DNA of 64,000 nucleotides. Source: Streptomyces sp. ML-6. Lineage in GTDB: Bacteria > Actinomycetota > Actinomycetes > Streptomycetales > Streptomycetaceae. Position numbers and translations under genes: made by a program. Shown here in pieces: positions 42,700 through 51,961 of the stretch. The stretch lies in the NCBI RefSeq assembly GCF_030116705.1, contig NZ_JAOTIK010000001.1, positions 6,786,501 to 6,850,500 on the forward strand, read 5' to 3'. Position 1 is the stretch's first letter, and every line of letters begins with the position of its first letter. The notes under the pieces were generated by a model that was given only the letters and a program-made list of their open reading frames with translations, had not been told where the DNA came from and ran no database searches.

Positions 42700-43536
42700 T
42701 CAGGCCCCGACGCTGAACTCGGCGGGGTCCGGGCCGAGGCGCTTGCCCTCGTCGAGCGCGGCGAGCGCGGCCAGGTCGTCCGCGTCCAGCTCGAAGTCGA
42801 ACACGTCGATGTTCTCCGCGATCCGGGACGGCGTCACGGACTTCGGGATCACCACGTTGCCGATCTGGAGGTGCCAGCGGAGCACCACCTGGGCGGGGGT
42901 GCGCTCGTGCTTCCGGGCGATCGCGACGATCGTCGGGACCTCCAGGAGGCCCTTGCCCTGGCCCAGCGGCGACCACGCCTCGGTCCGGATGCCGTGCTCG
43001 GCGTGGAAGGCGCGCGACTCGGCCTGCTGGAGCTGCGGGTGGAGCTCGATCTGGTTGAGCACCGGGACCACGGAGGTCTCGCCGAGCAGGCGCTCCAGGT
43101 GCTCGGGCAGGAAGTTCGAGACGCCGATGGCCTTCGCCCGGCCCTCGGAGTGGATCTTCTCGAAGGCCCGGTACGTGTCGACGTACGCGTCCTTGGCGGG
43201 CACCGGCCAGTGGATCAGGTACAGGTCGACGTAGTCGAGCCCCAGCCGGTCGAGCGAGGCGTCGAAGGCGCGCAGGGTCGCGTCGTGGCCCTGGTCGCCG
43301 TTCCACAGCTTGGTGGTGACGAAGAGCTCCTCGCGGGGGACGCCGGAGGCGGCCACGGCCTTGCCCGTGCCCCGCTCGTTCTCGTAGATCGCGGCGGTGT
43401 CGATGCTCCGGTACCCGGACTCGATGGCCGTCGCGACCGCCTTCTCGGCCTCGTCGTCCGGCACCTGCCACACGCCGTAACCGAGCTGCGGCATCTCGAC
43501 GCCATTGTTCAGGGTGATGGAGGGGACCTGGCTCAC
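42700..43536 (-). CDS. Aldo/keto reductase
   Basis: A 278-aa NADPH-dependent reductase of the 2,5-diketo-D-gluconate-reductase type (AKR5). The catalytic tetrad is D46, Y51 (IDTAAIYENE), K76 (TTKLWNG) and H109 (YLIHWPV); the NADP contact IPKSVTPSRIAEN is near the C-terminus. I choose GTG at 43536 (VSQVPSITLNNGVEMP) because the family starts there; an ATG at 43566 would add ten Arg/Lys-rich residues. Divergent from the GH8 operon by 244 bp. Confidence 0.92.
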   Translation of the reverse strand: MSQVPSITLNNGVEMPQLGYGVWQVPDDEAEKAVATAIESGYRSIDTAAIYENERGTGKAVAASGVPREELFVTTKLWNGDQGHDATLRAFDASLDRLGLDYVDLYLIHWPVPAKDAYVDTYRAFEKIHSEGRAKAIGVSNFLPEHLERLLGETSVVPVLNQIELHPQLQQAESRAFHAEHGIRTEAWSPLGQGKGLLEVPTIVAIARKHERTPAQVVLRWHLQIGNVVIPKSVTPSRIAENIDVFDFELDADDLAALAALDEGKRLGPDPAEFSVGA

Positions 43537-43737
43537 GAGCGGTCGATCCTTACGTCGTCGGGTCATACGTCCAAGGTGAACGAGCGGGGCGCGCCACACA
43601 TTCCCGGGCGCCCGATGTTCCTCGACCGGATCGCCCGGCCCGGCACCGATTATCGCCCAACCACCTTGATTCTTCCGGGATTTGGGCCCACGAGGGGCAT
43701 TGACAGATCGCCCCGCAGGGAATCCCATGCAGTATCG

Positions 43738-43756
43738 GTTAGGAACCTTTCCTAAC
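43738..43756. promoter_or_regulatory. Palindromic operator GTTAGGAA-N3-TTCCTAAC
   Basis: A perfect 8+3+8 inverted repeat 24 bp before the GH8 start. Repeats of this type occur upstream of Streptomyces glycoside hydrolase and related secreted-enzyme genes; the binding protein is not identified from the sequence. A ROK-family regulator is a candidate, but this is a guess. Confidence 0.7.
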
Positions 43757-43780
43757 ACCGAGAACCGGAAGGGAACACCC

Positions 43781-45463
43781 GTGCACCCTGCCGCACCCCC
43801 ACGCCGCTCGGCGGCAGTCCTCACCGGCATCGGCTGTCTGCTCCTGCCCCTGCTCGCCGTGCCGTCCGCCGAGGCGGTGACCACCCCGCAATCCACCATC
43901 CCGCCGCCCACCATCGCGGCGGCCACCCGGTACGAGGCCGAGGACGCCCGGCTGACCCGGGCGGCCGTGGCGACGAACCACACCGGCTACTCCGGCACCG
44001 GCTTCGTCGACTACACCAACGCGACCGGATCGGCCGTGGAGTTCACGGTCGACACCGCCACCGGCGGCGGCTCGCTCGCCCTCCGTTACGCCAACGGGAC
44101 CACCACCGACCGTCCGATGGACATCAGCGTCAACGGCACCGTCGTCGCGTCCGGCGTACCGTTCGGCTCCACCGGCTCCTGGGACACCTGGGCCACGAAG
44201 ACCGTCGCCGTCCGCCTCCCCGCCGGGACCAACACCGTCCGGGCCACCGCGACCACGGCGAACGGCGGCCCCAACCTCGACCGCCTCGACATCGGGGCCC
44301 CCGCCACCGACGGACCCGCCGTGCCCTTCGGCAGCCACCTGTTCCCCTACACGGCGGGGACGCTCAAGCCGTCCGGCACGCAGTCCGCGCTCGACCGGGC
44401 CGTGATCGAGGCGTACGACGCCTGGAAGGCCGCGTTCGTCCGGCAGAACTGCGGCAACGGCTGGTACCAGGTCATCTCGCCGGACGCCGACCACCCCTAC
44501 GTCGCCGAGGCCCAGGGCTACGGCATGGTCGTCACCGCCACCATGGCGGGCGCCGACCCGCAGGCGAGAACCGTCTTCGACGGCATGGTCGAGTACATGC
44601 TGGCCCACCCCTCGGTGAACAACCCCGACCTCCTCGCCGCCGAGCAGGACTCCTCCTGCCGGAGCGTCAACGGCTCCGACTCCGCGACCGACGGGGACCT
44701 CGACGTCGCCTACGGTCTGCTCCTCGCCGACAAGCAGTGGGGCTCCACCGGCACGTACGACTACAAGGACCTCGCGATCAAGCACATCGACGCCATCAAG
44801 GAGAGCGAGGTCAACCCGACCACGCACCTGATGCTGTTCGGCGACTGGTCGGACTCCGGCGAGTCCCACTACTGGATGACTCGTTCCTCGGACTGGATGA
44901 TCGACCACTTCCGCGCCTTCGAGGCCGCCACCGGCGACCGCACCTGGCGCACCGTGCGCACGGCCCATCAGAAGCTGATCGCCTCCCAGCAGTCCGAGTA
45001 CGCCCCCGACACGGGACTGCTGGCGGACTTCGTCGTCGACACCGACAGCACGCCCGCGCCCGCACCGGACAAGGTGCTCGAATCGCCCCACGACGGCGAC
45101 TACTCCTGGAACGCCTGCCGCGACCCGTGGCGCATCGGCACCGACGCCGTCACCAGCGGGGACACCGCCTCGCTCGCCGCGGCCCGCAAGCTCAACTCCT
45201 GGATCAAGGACGAGACCGGCGGCGACCCGGACCGGATCGGCAGCGGCTACCACCTGGACGGCTCGGTGTTCGACGACGGCAACGACATGGCGTTCACCGC
45301 CCCGTTCGTCGTGACCGCGCTGACCGACCCCGGCTCCCAGGCCTGGCTCGACGCGCTGTGGAACAAGCTCGCCACCACCCCCATCGACCCCGACCTCTAC
45401 TACGGATCGAGCGTTCAGCTGCAGACCATGATCGTCGCGTCCGGCAACTACTGGGTCCCCTGA
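43781..45463 (+). CDS. Secreted CBM-GH8 glycoside hydrolase
   Basis: A 560-aa exported enzyme. Signal peptide about 1-37 (LTGIGCLLLPLLAVPSAEA). A CBM6/35-type beta-sandwich (about 45-180: YEAEDARL, NHTGYSGTGFVDY, RYANGTTTDRPMDISVNG, NLDRLDI) is followed by a family-8 (alpha/alpha)6 barrel. The general acid is E243 in YVAEAQGYGM, and D306 sits in ATDGDLDVAYG. GH8 enzymes include chitosanases, cellulases, licheninases and xylanases; I cannot choose among them. GTG at 43781 follows GGAAGGG. The sugar dehydrogenase gene starts 14 bp downstream. Confidence 0.92.
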   Translation: MHPAAPPRRSAAVLTGIGCLLLPLLAVPSAEAVTTPQSTIPPPTIAAATRYEAEDARLTRAAVATNHTGYSGTGFVDYTNATGSAVEFTVDTATGGGSLALRYANGTTTDRPMDISVNGTVVASGVPFGSTGSWDTWATKTVAVRLPAGTNTVRATATTANGGPNLDRLDIGAPATDGPAVPFGSHLFPYTAGTLKPSGTQSALDRAVIEAYDAWKAAFVRQNCGNGWYQVISPDADHPYVAEAQGYGMVVTATMAGADPQARTVFDGMVEYMLAHPSVNNPDLLAAEQDSSCRSVNGSDSATDGDLDVAYGLLLADKQWGSTGTYDYKDLAIKHIDAIKESEVNPTTHLMLFGDWSDSGESHYWMTRSSDWMIDHFRAFEAATGDRTWRTVRTAHQKLIASQQSEYAPDTGLLADFVVDTDSTPAPAPDKVLESPHDGDYSWNACRDPWRIGTDAVTSGDTASLAAARKLNSWIKDETGGDPDRIGSGYHLDGSVFDDGNDMAFTAPFVVTALTDPGSQAWLDALWNKLATTPIDPDLYYGSSVQLQTMIVASGNYWVP

Positions 45464-45477
45464 CGGAGGTGTCGAAG

Positions 45478-47541
45478 ATGCGTACCAGAACGCTCACCGC
45501 GGCACGGGGCAAAACGGCGGCCCTCACGGCTGTGCTGCTCTGCGCCGCCCTGGTGCAGGCGGCCCCGCGGTCGGCGGCCGCGGCCGCCGACCGGTACGAG
45601 GCGGAGTCCGCGACGATCGTCGAGGGCGCGGCCGAGTCCAACCACTCCGGCTACTCGGGGACGGGCTTCGTCAACGGCGACAACGTCGTGGGCAGTTACG
45701 TGGAGTTCACCGTCACCGCGGCCACCGCGGGAACCGGGAAGATCGCCATCCGCTACTCCAACGGCACGACGGCCGCCCGGCCCGCGGACGTCGCCGTCGG
45801 CGGCACGGTCGTCTCGGCGGCCCGCCCCTTCGCCACCACCGCCGACTGGGACACCTGGGCCACCTCCACCCTCACCACCCCGCTGAAGGCGGGCACCAAC
45901 AAGGTCCGGCTGACGTCCACGACGGCCGGCGGACTGCCCAACCTCGACTACCTCGACGTCACGGTCACCCCCTCGGACACCGAGGCGCCCACCGCCCCCG
46001 GCCGGCCCACCTGCACCGCAATCACCGAGAACAGCCTCACGCTGAACTGGACCGCCGCCACGGACGACGTGGGCGTCGCCGCGTACGACATCTACGAACA
46101 CGGCAACAAGTTCGGCGAGGCGCCCGGCACCGCCACGGCGAAGAACCTGACCGGGCTCACCCCCGACACCACGTACAACCTCACGGTGTTCGCCCGGGAC
46201 GCGGCCGGCAACGTGTCCCCGGTCAGCCCGATCGTGGACTGCACCACCCTGCGCAGCGACGACACCACCGCCCCCTCGGCCCCCGGCACCCTGTCGGCCT
46301 CGGACCTCACCGCGAACGGCGTCGTCCTGAAGTGGGGCGCGGCCACGGACGACAAGGGCGTCACCGCCTACGAGGTACGCAGCGGCAGCACCGTCTACAA
46401 GACCGTGACCGGCACCCCGCCGGCCACCACGACCACCCTCACCGGGCTCGCCTGCGCCAGCCCGTACACCCTGGAGGTCGTCGCCAAGGACGCGGCGGGC
46501 AACGTCTCCCCGCCGGGCAACGCGGTCACCTTCACCACCCCGGCCTGCGCCACCGACGGCGGCGTCCCGTCCGGCATCACCACCGTCTCCACCGGCTGGT
46601 CCATCCCCTGGGGCACCTACTGGATGCCCGACGGGAAGACCGCCCTGGTCACCGAGCGGGACAGCTTCGAGGTCTTCAGGGCCACGGCCGACGGCGCCCG
46701 CACCCGGGTCGGGTCGGTGCCCGAGGCCGTCACGACCAACGGCGAGGGCGGCCTGCTCGGCGTCGCCGTCGACCCGAAGTGGTCCACCAACCACCGCGTG
46801 TACTTCATGCACACCGCGTCGGAGGGCAACCGGATCGCCCGGATGGCCTACGACGGCAGCTCGCTCAGCGGGTACGAGGTCCTGCTCCGGGGCATCAAGA
46901 AGAGCCGCTACCACAACGGCGGACGGCTCGTCTTCGGCCCCGACGGCTACCTGTACGCGTCGACCGGCGAGGCCCAGACCCCCGACCTCGCCCAGGACAA
47001 GGACTCGCTGAACGGCAAGATCCTGCGGATGACCACGGACGGCGAGCCCGCCCCCGGCAACCCGTTCGGCAACCACGTCTACAGCTACGGCCACCGCAAC
47101 CCGCAGGGGCTCGCCTTCGACCGCAACGGCCGCCTGTGGGAAGCGGAGTTCGGCGACAGCAAGAAGGACGAACTCAACCTCATCAAGCCGGGGAAGAACT
47201 ACGGCTGGCCCATCTGCGAGGGCAGCTGCACCACGTCCGGCATGACCAACCCGAAGAAGACCTGGAACATCTCCGAGGCGTCGCCCAGCGGGATCGCCAT
47301 CGTCCGCAACGTCATCTACATGGCCGCCCTGAAGGGCGAACGGCTGTGGCGGGTGCCGATCACCGGTGACACCGAGAACCTCGGCACGCCGAGCTCCTAC
47401 TACGTCGGCACCTACGGCCGGCTGCGCACCGTCACCCAGGTGCCCGGCCGGGACCAGCTGTGGCTGTCCACCACCAACTGCGACAACAAGGGGAACGAAC
47501 CGGACGGCTCGGACAAGCTGTTCCGGGTCTCGATCACATAA
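45478..47541 (+). CDS. Secreted CBM-FnIII-PQQ-type sugar dehydrogenase
   Basis: A 687-aa exported protein: signal peptide about 1-38, CBM6/35-like domain (about 40-160, with YEAESATI and NHSGYSGTGFVNG), two fibronectin-III modules (about 165-260 and 262-350, each with PTAPG/PSAPG and DDVGVAAYDIY/DDKGVTAYEVR) and a C-terminal six-bladed GSDH propeller (GWSIPWGTYWMPDG, GEGGLLGVAVDP, GGRLVFGPDGYLYASTGE, GHRNPQGLAFD). This is the glucose/sorbosone-dehydrogenase family (AA12-like), which uses PQQ. Its CBM closely matches that of the GH8 partner, so both probably bind the same polysaccharide. ATG at 45478 follows ACGGAGG. Confidence 0.93.
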   Translation: MRTRTLTAARGKTAALTAVLLCAALVQAAPRSAAAAADRYEAESATIVEGAAESNHSGYSGTGFVNGDNVVGSYVEFTVTAATAGTGKIAIRYSNGTTAARPADVAVGGTVVSAARPFATTADWDTWATSTLTTPLKAGTNKVRLTSTTAGGLPNLDYLDVTVTPSDTEAPTAPGRPTCTAITENSLTLNWTAATDDVGVAAYDIYEHGNKFGEAPGTATAKNLTGLTPDTTYNLTVFARDAAGNVSPVSPIVDCTTLRSDDTTAPSAPGTLSASDLTANGVVLKWGAATDDKGVTAYEVRSGSTVYKTVTGTPPATTTTLTGLACASPYTLEVVAKDAAGNVSPPGNAVTFTTPACATDGGVPSGITTVSTGWSIPWGTYWMPDGKTALVTERDSFEVFRATADGARTRVGSVPEAVTTNGEGGLLGVAVDPKWSTNHRVYFMHTASEGNRIARMAYDGSSLSGYEVLLRGIKKSRYHNGGRLVFGPDGYLYASTGEAQTPDLAQDKDSLNGKILRMTTDGEPAPGNPFGNHVYSYGHRNPQGLAFDRNGRLWEAEFGDSKKDELNLIKPGKNYGWPICEGSCTTSGMTNPKKTWNISEASPSGIAIVRNVIYMAALKGERLWRVPITGDTENLGTPSSYYVGTYGRLRTVTQVPGRDQLWLSTTNCDNKGNEPDGSDKLFRVSIT

Positions 47542-47595
47542 CCCGGCACCGCGCGGCACGTCGTACGCGCCGTACCGCCGGGGCACCCCGGTGCC

Positions 47596-49419
47596 TCAGC
47601 GGTACAGCGCGTCGACCTCCGTCGCGTACGCCGTCTCGATCGCCCTGCGCTTCAGCTTCAGCGACGGGGTGAGCAGACCGTGCTCCTCGCTGAACGGGTG
47701 CGCCAGGATCCGGAACGTCCGGATCGACTCGGCCTGCGAGACCGCCGTGTTGGCGGCCACCACCGCCCGCCGGACCTCCGTCTCCAGGCCCGGGTCGCGC
47801 ACCAGCTCCCGCGGTTCCAGCGGCGATCGCCCCTGCAGTGCCAGCCAGTGGTCCACCGCCTCCTGGTCGACCGTGACCAGCGCCGCGATGTAGGGCCGGT
47901 CGTTGCCCACCACGAGGCACTGCGCGACCAGCGGATGCGCCCGCACCCGCTCCTCCAGACCGGTCGGCGACACGCTCTTGCCGCCCGAGGTCACCAGGAT
48001 CTCCTTCTTCCGCCCGGTGATCGTCAGATAGCCGTCCCCGTCGAGCGAGCCCAGGTCGCCGGTGGCCAGCCAGCCGTCGCGCAGCACCGCTCCGGTGGCG
48101 TCGGGATCACCGAGGTAACCGGAGAACACGTGGTCCCCGTGCACCCACACCTCGCCGTCCTCGGCGATGTGCACGGTCGTGCCGGGAATCGGCTGCCCGA
48201 CCGTGCCGTACCGGGGGCGCTCCGGCGGGTTGGCGGTGGCCGCGGCGGACGTCTCGGTCAGCCCGTACCCCTCGAAGATCCGGACGCCCGCGCCCTCGAA
48301 GAACAGCCCGAGCCGCCGGTCCATGCCGGAACCGCCGGACATGGCGTGCCGGATCCGGCCGCCCATCGCCTCGCGCACCCTCCGGTACACGACCTTGTCG
48401 AAGAACTGGTGCTGCACCCGCAGCCCGGCGGACGGCCCGGGACCGGTCCCGAAGGCCCGCTCCTCCACCGCCTCGGCGTACTTCACGGCGACGTCCACCG
48501 CCTTCTCGAACGGCCCCGCCCGCCCCTCCGCCTCGGCCCTGCGCCGGGCGACGCCGAAGACCTTCTCGAACACGTACGGCACCGCCAGCACGAACGTCGG
48601 CCGGAACGACACCAGGTCCGGCAGCAGCGCCCCGGCCGACATCTCCGGCTGATGGCCCAGCCGCACCCGGCCGCGGAGCGCCGCGACCTCGACCATCCGG
48701 CCGAAGACATGGGCCAGCGGCAGGAAGAGCAGGGTGGACGCCTCGTCGCCGGGCGCGGAGCGGAACACCTCCTGCCAGCGGGAGACCATGGTGTCCGTCT
48801 CGAACATGAAGTTGGCGTGCGTGATCACACAGCCCTTGGGGCGGCCCGTGGTCCCCGACGTGTAGATGACGGTGGCCACCGACTCGGGCGTCACCGCGCG
48901 CCGGTGACGGTGCACCACCTCGTCCTCGATCCGGGTGCCCGCGGCGACCAGCTCGGTCACCGCGCCGGCGTCCAGCTGCCACAGCCGTTCGAGCCGGGGC
49001 AGCCGGTCGATCACCGACGCGACGGTCATCGCGTGGTCCTCGTGCTCGACCACGACGGCGGACACGTCGGCGTCGTGCAGCATCCACCGGACCTGCTCGG
49101 CCGAGGACGTCGGATAGACCGGCACGGACTGCGCGCCGACCGACCACAGGGCGAAGTCGAAGAGCGTCCACTCGTAGCGCGTGCGCGACATCAGGGCCAC
49201 CCGGTCACCGAACCTGACGCCCTGGGCGATCAGCCCCTTGGCCAGCGCCAGCACCTCGTCGCGGAACGCGGCGGCGGTGACATTCCGCCAGTTTCCGCTC
49301 GCTTCCTTGCGGTCGAGGGCGACCCGGTGCGGGTCCTCCTCGGCCCGGTCGAACACCACGTCGGCCAGCCCGCCCACGAGGGGCGCGGCCGTCATGGGCG
49401 GGACAGTGAACTCGCGCAA
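47596..49419 (-). CDS. Long-chain acyl-CoA synthetase (AMP-forming)
   Basis: A 607-aa AMP-dependent synthetase. AMP-binding motif I is VIYTSGTTGRPKGCVITHANF, motif II EGYGLTETSAA, then DGWLATGDLG and the hinge GRKKEILVTSGGKSVSP. It activates long-chain fatty acids as acyl-CoA via an acyl-adenylate. I choose TTG at 49419 (LREFTVPP) because AGGAGCAGG precedes it with good spacing; ATG at 49434 and GTG at 49446 are weaker. Convergent with the sugar dehydrogenase gene and monocistronic. Confidence 0.93.
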   Translation of the reverse strand: MREFTVPPMTAAPLVGGLADVVFDRAEEDPHRVALDRKEASGNWRNVTAAAFRDEVLALAKGLIAQGVRFGDRVALMSRTRYEWTLFDFALWSVGAQSVPVYPTSSAEQVRWMLHDADVSAVVVEHEDHAMTVASVIDRLPRLERLWQLDAGAVTELVAAGTRIEDEVVHRHRRAVTPESVATVIYTSGTTGRPKGCVITHANFMFETDTMVSRWQEVFRSAPGDEASTLLFLPLAHVFGRMVEVAALRGRVRLGHQPEMSAGALLPDLVSFRPTFVLAVPYVFEKVFGVARRRAEAEGRAGPFEKAVDVAVKYAEAVEERAFGTGPGPSAGLRVQHQFFDKVVYRRVREAMGGRIRHAMSGGSGMDRRLGLFFEGAGVRIFEGYGLTETSAAATANPPERPRYGTVGQPIPGTTVHIAEDGEVWVHGDHVFSGYLGDPDATGAVLRDGWLATGDLGSLDGDGYLTITGRKKEILVTSGGKSVSPTGLEERVRAHPLVAQCLVVGNDRPYIAALVTVDQEAVDHWLALQGRSPLEPRELVRDPGLETEVRRAVVAANTAVSQAESIRTFRILAHPFSEEHGLLTPSLKLKRRAIETAYATEVDALYR

Positions 49420-49780
49420 TGACCTGCTCCTCATGGGGCTCAGCACAGCGCCGCGACGCTACCCCACCGAGCAGCGCAACGGGAGGGCTCCGTATCGGCC
49501 GAGACCATGGCATATGCACAGCTCGGCCACCGAAATCCGGCCAGATGGGCAAGGCTCGGGCGCGGCCGGGGACACGGAGCGACCGGCGGGCACCGGAATC
49601 TCCACCGAATCCGTACGCCGCTGCCACTCCCACTACCGAACGGTACGGGGCGATTTGCCTCTGATTGCCCGTCCGGACCGGGGCGAGCACCCGGACCCGT
49701 ACAGGGCTCGGAGCCGTACGGGACTCGGACTCGTACAGCGTTCGGACCCGTGGGGGACCCGGGCCCGTACGGGCCGGTGG
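49420..49780. other. Intergenic region, 361 bp
   Basis: No gene seen. It contains the promoter of the leftward acyl-CoA synthetase gene and the 3' end of the LysR gene. From about 49680 to 49780 there are degenerate ggactcggactcgtacagggc-like direct repeats of about 20 bp. Confidence 0.5.
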
Positions 49781-50674
49781 TCAGGCGCCGTCCTGCCCGG
49801 TGGCCGCCCCGGCCTCCCGGACCAGTCGGTCGCCGCCCGCGAGGATCGCCGCCGCCAGGGCGTCGGCGGCCTCGCGCGCCCCCTCGCGCCGGTGGCCGTG
49901 CGACAGGACGAAATCCACCCCGCCCAGCTCCGGCAGCCCCGCCCTGGCCGGCACCGGCACCAGCCCCGGCGGGATCAGCCCCCGGCTGTGGGCCATCACG
50001 CCCAGCCCCGCGCGGGCCGCCGCGACCAGCCCGCTCAGGCTGGTGCTCGTGCAGGCGATCCGCCAGGGCCGGCCGTGCTCCTCCAGGACCTCCAGGGCGC
50101 GGGCCCGGGTGATGCCCGGCGGCGGGAACAGCACCAGCGGCACCGGCCGGTCCGGATCGATCCGCAGCCGTGGCGCGCCGATCCAGGCCAGCGTGTCCCG
50201 CCGGACCAGCTCGCCGTGCGTGTCCCCGGTGCGCCGCTTGGCCAGGACGAGATCGAGCCGGCCGGCCGCGAGGCGCTGGTGCAGCGTCCCGGAGAGCTCC
50301 ACCGTCAGCTCCAGCTCGACCTCCGGGTGGTCGTGGCGGAACGATTCCAGGATCTCCGGGAGCCGGGTCAGCACGAAGTCCTCGGAGGCCCCGAACCGCA
50401 GCCGCCCGCGCAGCCGGGTGCCGGTGAAGAAGGCCGCGGCCCGCTCGTGGGCGTCGAGTATCGTCCGGGCGAAACCGAGCATCGCCTCACCGTCCACGGT
50501 GAGGTCCACCCGGTGCGTGTCCCGGGCGAACAACTGCCGCCCCGCCGCCTCCTCCAGCCGCCGGACGTGCTGGCTCACCGTGGACTGCCGCACCCCCAGC
50601 CGCCGGGCCGCCTGGGTGAAACTCAGGGTCTGGGCGACGGCGAGGAAGGTGCGCAGCTGCGCCGGGTCGTACAT
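49781..50674 (-). CDS. LysR-family regulator of the SBF transporter gene
   Basis: A 297-aa LysR protein with helix-turn-helix FLAVAQTLSFTQAARRLGVRQSTVSQHVRRLEEAAG and a ligand domain (LRFGASEDFVLTRLPEILESFRHDHPEVELELTV). It diverges from the transporter at 50793 over a 118-bp gap, the classical LysR arrangement, so it likely controls that gene. ATG at 50674. Confidence 0.92.
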   Translation of the reverse strand: MYDPAQLRTFLAVAQTLSFTQAARRLGVRQSTVSQHVRRLEEAAGRQLFARDTHRVDLTVDGEAMLGFARTILDAHERAAAFFTGTRLRGRLRFGASEDFVLTRLPEILESFRHDHPEVELELTVELSGTLHQRLAAGRLDLVLAKRRTGDTHGELVRRDTLAWIGAPRLRIDPDRPVPLVLFPPPGITRARALEVLEEHGRPWRIACTSTSLSGLVAAARAGLGVMAHSRGLIPPGLVPVPARAGLPELGGVDFVLSHGHRREGAREAADALAAAILAGGDRLVREAGAATGQDGA

Positions 50675-50792
50675 GCCCCCAGACTATCGCCGAACGTGAT
50701 GACAGTCAGAGCGGTGTACGGGATTCCCGATCGCACGGAACGGGAGCAGCATGGGGCGGGTACGACCTGAACCAAGAGGACACGTGGAGCAC

Positions 50793-51821
50793 ATGAGCCG
50801 CCGCACCCCGAAACTGCCGTCCTGGCTGCCGATCGACCCGTACATCCTGGCCCTGATCGGCACGGTGGCGTTCGCGGCGATACTGCCCGCCTCGGGAACC
50901 GCGGCGGAGGTCGCGAAGGGCGCCTCGACCGGAGCCGTCGCCCTGCTCTTCTTCCTCTACGGGGCCCGGCTCTCCACCGCCGAGGCCCTGGAGGGGCTCC
51001 GGCACTGGCGGCTCCACCTCACCGTGCTGATCTGCACCTTCGTCGCGTTCCCGCTGCTCGGACTGGCGGCCGGGGGACTGGTCCCGTACGTCCTGACGCC
51101 GCAACTGCACAGCGGTCTGCTCTTCCTCTGCCTCGTCCCGTCGACCATCCAGTCGTCCATCGCCTTCACCTCGATCGCCCGCGGCAACGTGTCCGCCGCG
51201 ATCTGCGCGGGCTCCTTCTCCTCGATCGCGGGGATCTTCCTCACCCCGCTGTTCGCGGCCGCCCTGCTCGGCGAGGAGGGCGGCGGGTTCTCGGCGGACG
51301 CGCTGCTGAGGATCGCGGTCCAGCTGCTGCTGCCGTTCGCCGCCGGGCAGCTGCTGCGCCGTTGGATCGGCGGTTTCCTCACCCGCCGCAAGAAGATCCT
51401 CGGCCGGGTCGACCGGGGCTCGATCCTGCTCGTCGTCTACACGGCCTTCAGCGCGGGCATGGTCACCGGCGTCTGGCACCAGATCACCCCGGCCAGGCTC
51501 GGCGCGCTGCTCGGCGTGGAGGCGCTGCTGCTCGCGCTGATGCTGACGATCAGCTGGTACGGGGCGAAGCGGCTCGGCTTCGGCCGGGAGGACCGCGTCG
51601 CCATCCAGTTCGCCGGTGCGAACAAGAGCCTGGCCGCCGGGCTGCCGATGGCCAGCGTCCTGTTCGGGGCGCAGGCGTCCCTCGCCGTGCTGCCGCTCAT
51701 GCTCTTCCACCAGATGCAGCTGATGGTGTGCGCGGTGATCGCCAAGCGCCGCTCGCGCGACCCGCAGGAGGCGCACGCGACGGGCGCGGCGACGACGCGG
51801 GAGCCCGCCATCGCGGGCTGA
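50793..51821 (+). CDS. Bile-acid:sodium symporter-family transporter
   Basis: A 342-aa SBF-like membrane protein with about ten helices (ILALIGTVAFAAILP, VALLFFLYGARLST, TVLICTFVAFPLLGLAAGGLV, GLLFLCLVPSTIQSSIAFTSIARG, AICAGSFSSIAGIFLTPLFAAALLG, GANKSLAAGLPMASVLFG). The inverted-repeat core segments with S-S-I and N-K-S-L-A contact sodium in relatives. The substrate is an organic anion or sodium-coupled solute, otherwise unknown. ATG at 50793; GTG at 50784 is an alternative start because of AAGAGGA upstream. Confidence 0.9.
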   Translation: MSRRTPKLPSWLPIDPYILALIGTVAFAAILPASGTAAEVAKGASTGAVALLFFLYGARLSTAEALEGLRHWRLHLTVLICTFVAFPLLGLAAGGLVPYVLTPQLHSGLLFLCLVPSTIQSSIAFTSIARGNVSAAICAGSFSSIAGIFLTPLFAAALLGEEGGGFSADALLRIAVQLLLPFAAGQLLRRWIGGFLTRRKKILGRVDRGSILLVVYTAFSAGMVTGVWHQITPARLGALLGVEALLLALMLTISWYGAKRLGFGREDRVAIQFAGANKSLAAGLPMASVLFGAQASLAVLPLMLFHQMQLMVCAVIAKRRSRDPQEAHATGAATTREPAIAG

Positions 51822-51849
51822 CCGCGTGGCCCGGCGGTCCGCGTGGCCC

Positions 51850-51900
51850 GGCTGACCGTGCGGGTCGGCTGACCGTGCGGGTCGGCTGACCGTACGGGCC
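51850..51900. repeat. 17-bp tandem repeat x3
   Basis: Unit ggctgaccgtgcgggtc at 51850-51866 and 51867-51883, then ggctgaccgtacgggcc at 51884-51900 with two changes. Non-coding, between the SBF and fdhD genes. Further copies of ccgaccgtacgg continue to about 51950. Confidence 0.85.
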
Positions 51901-51961
51901 GCCGGGCCGCACGGCTCAGCGGCGTGCGTGGTCCGGCCGACCGTACGGCGGGCGGGCGTCC

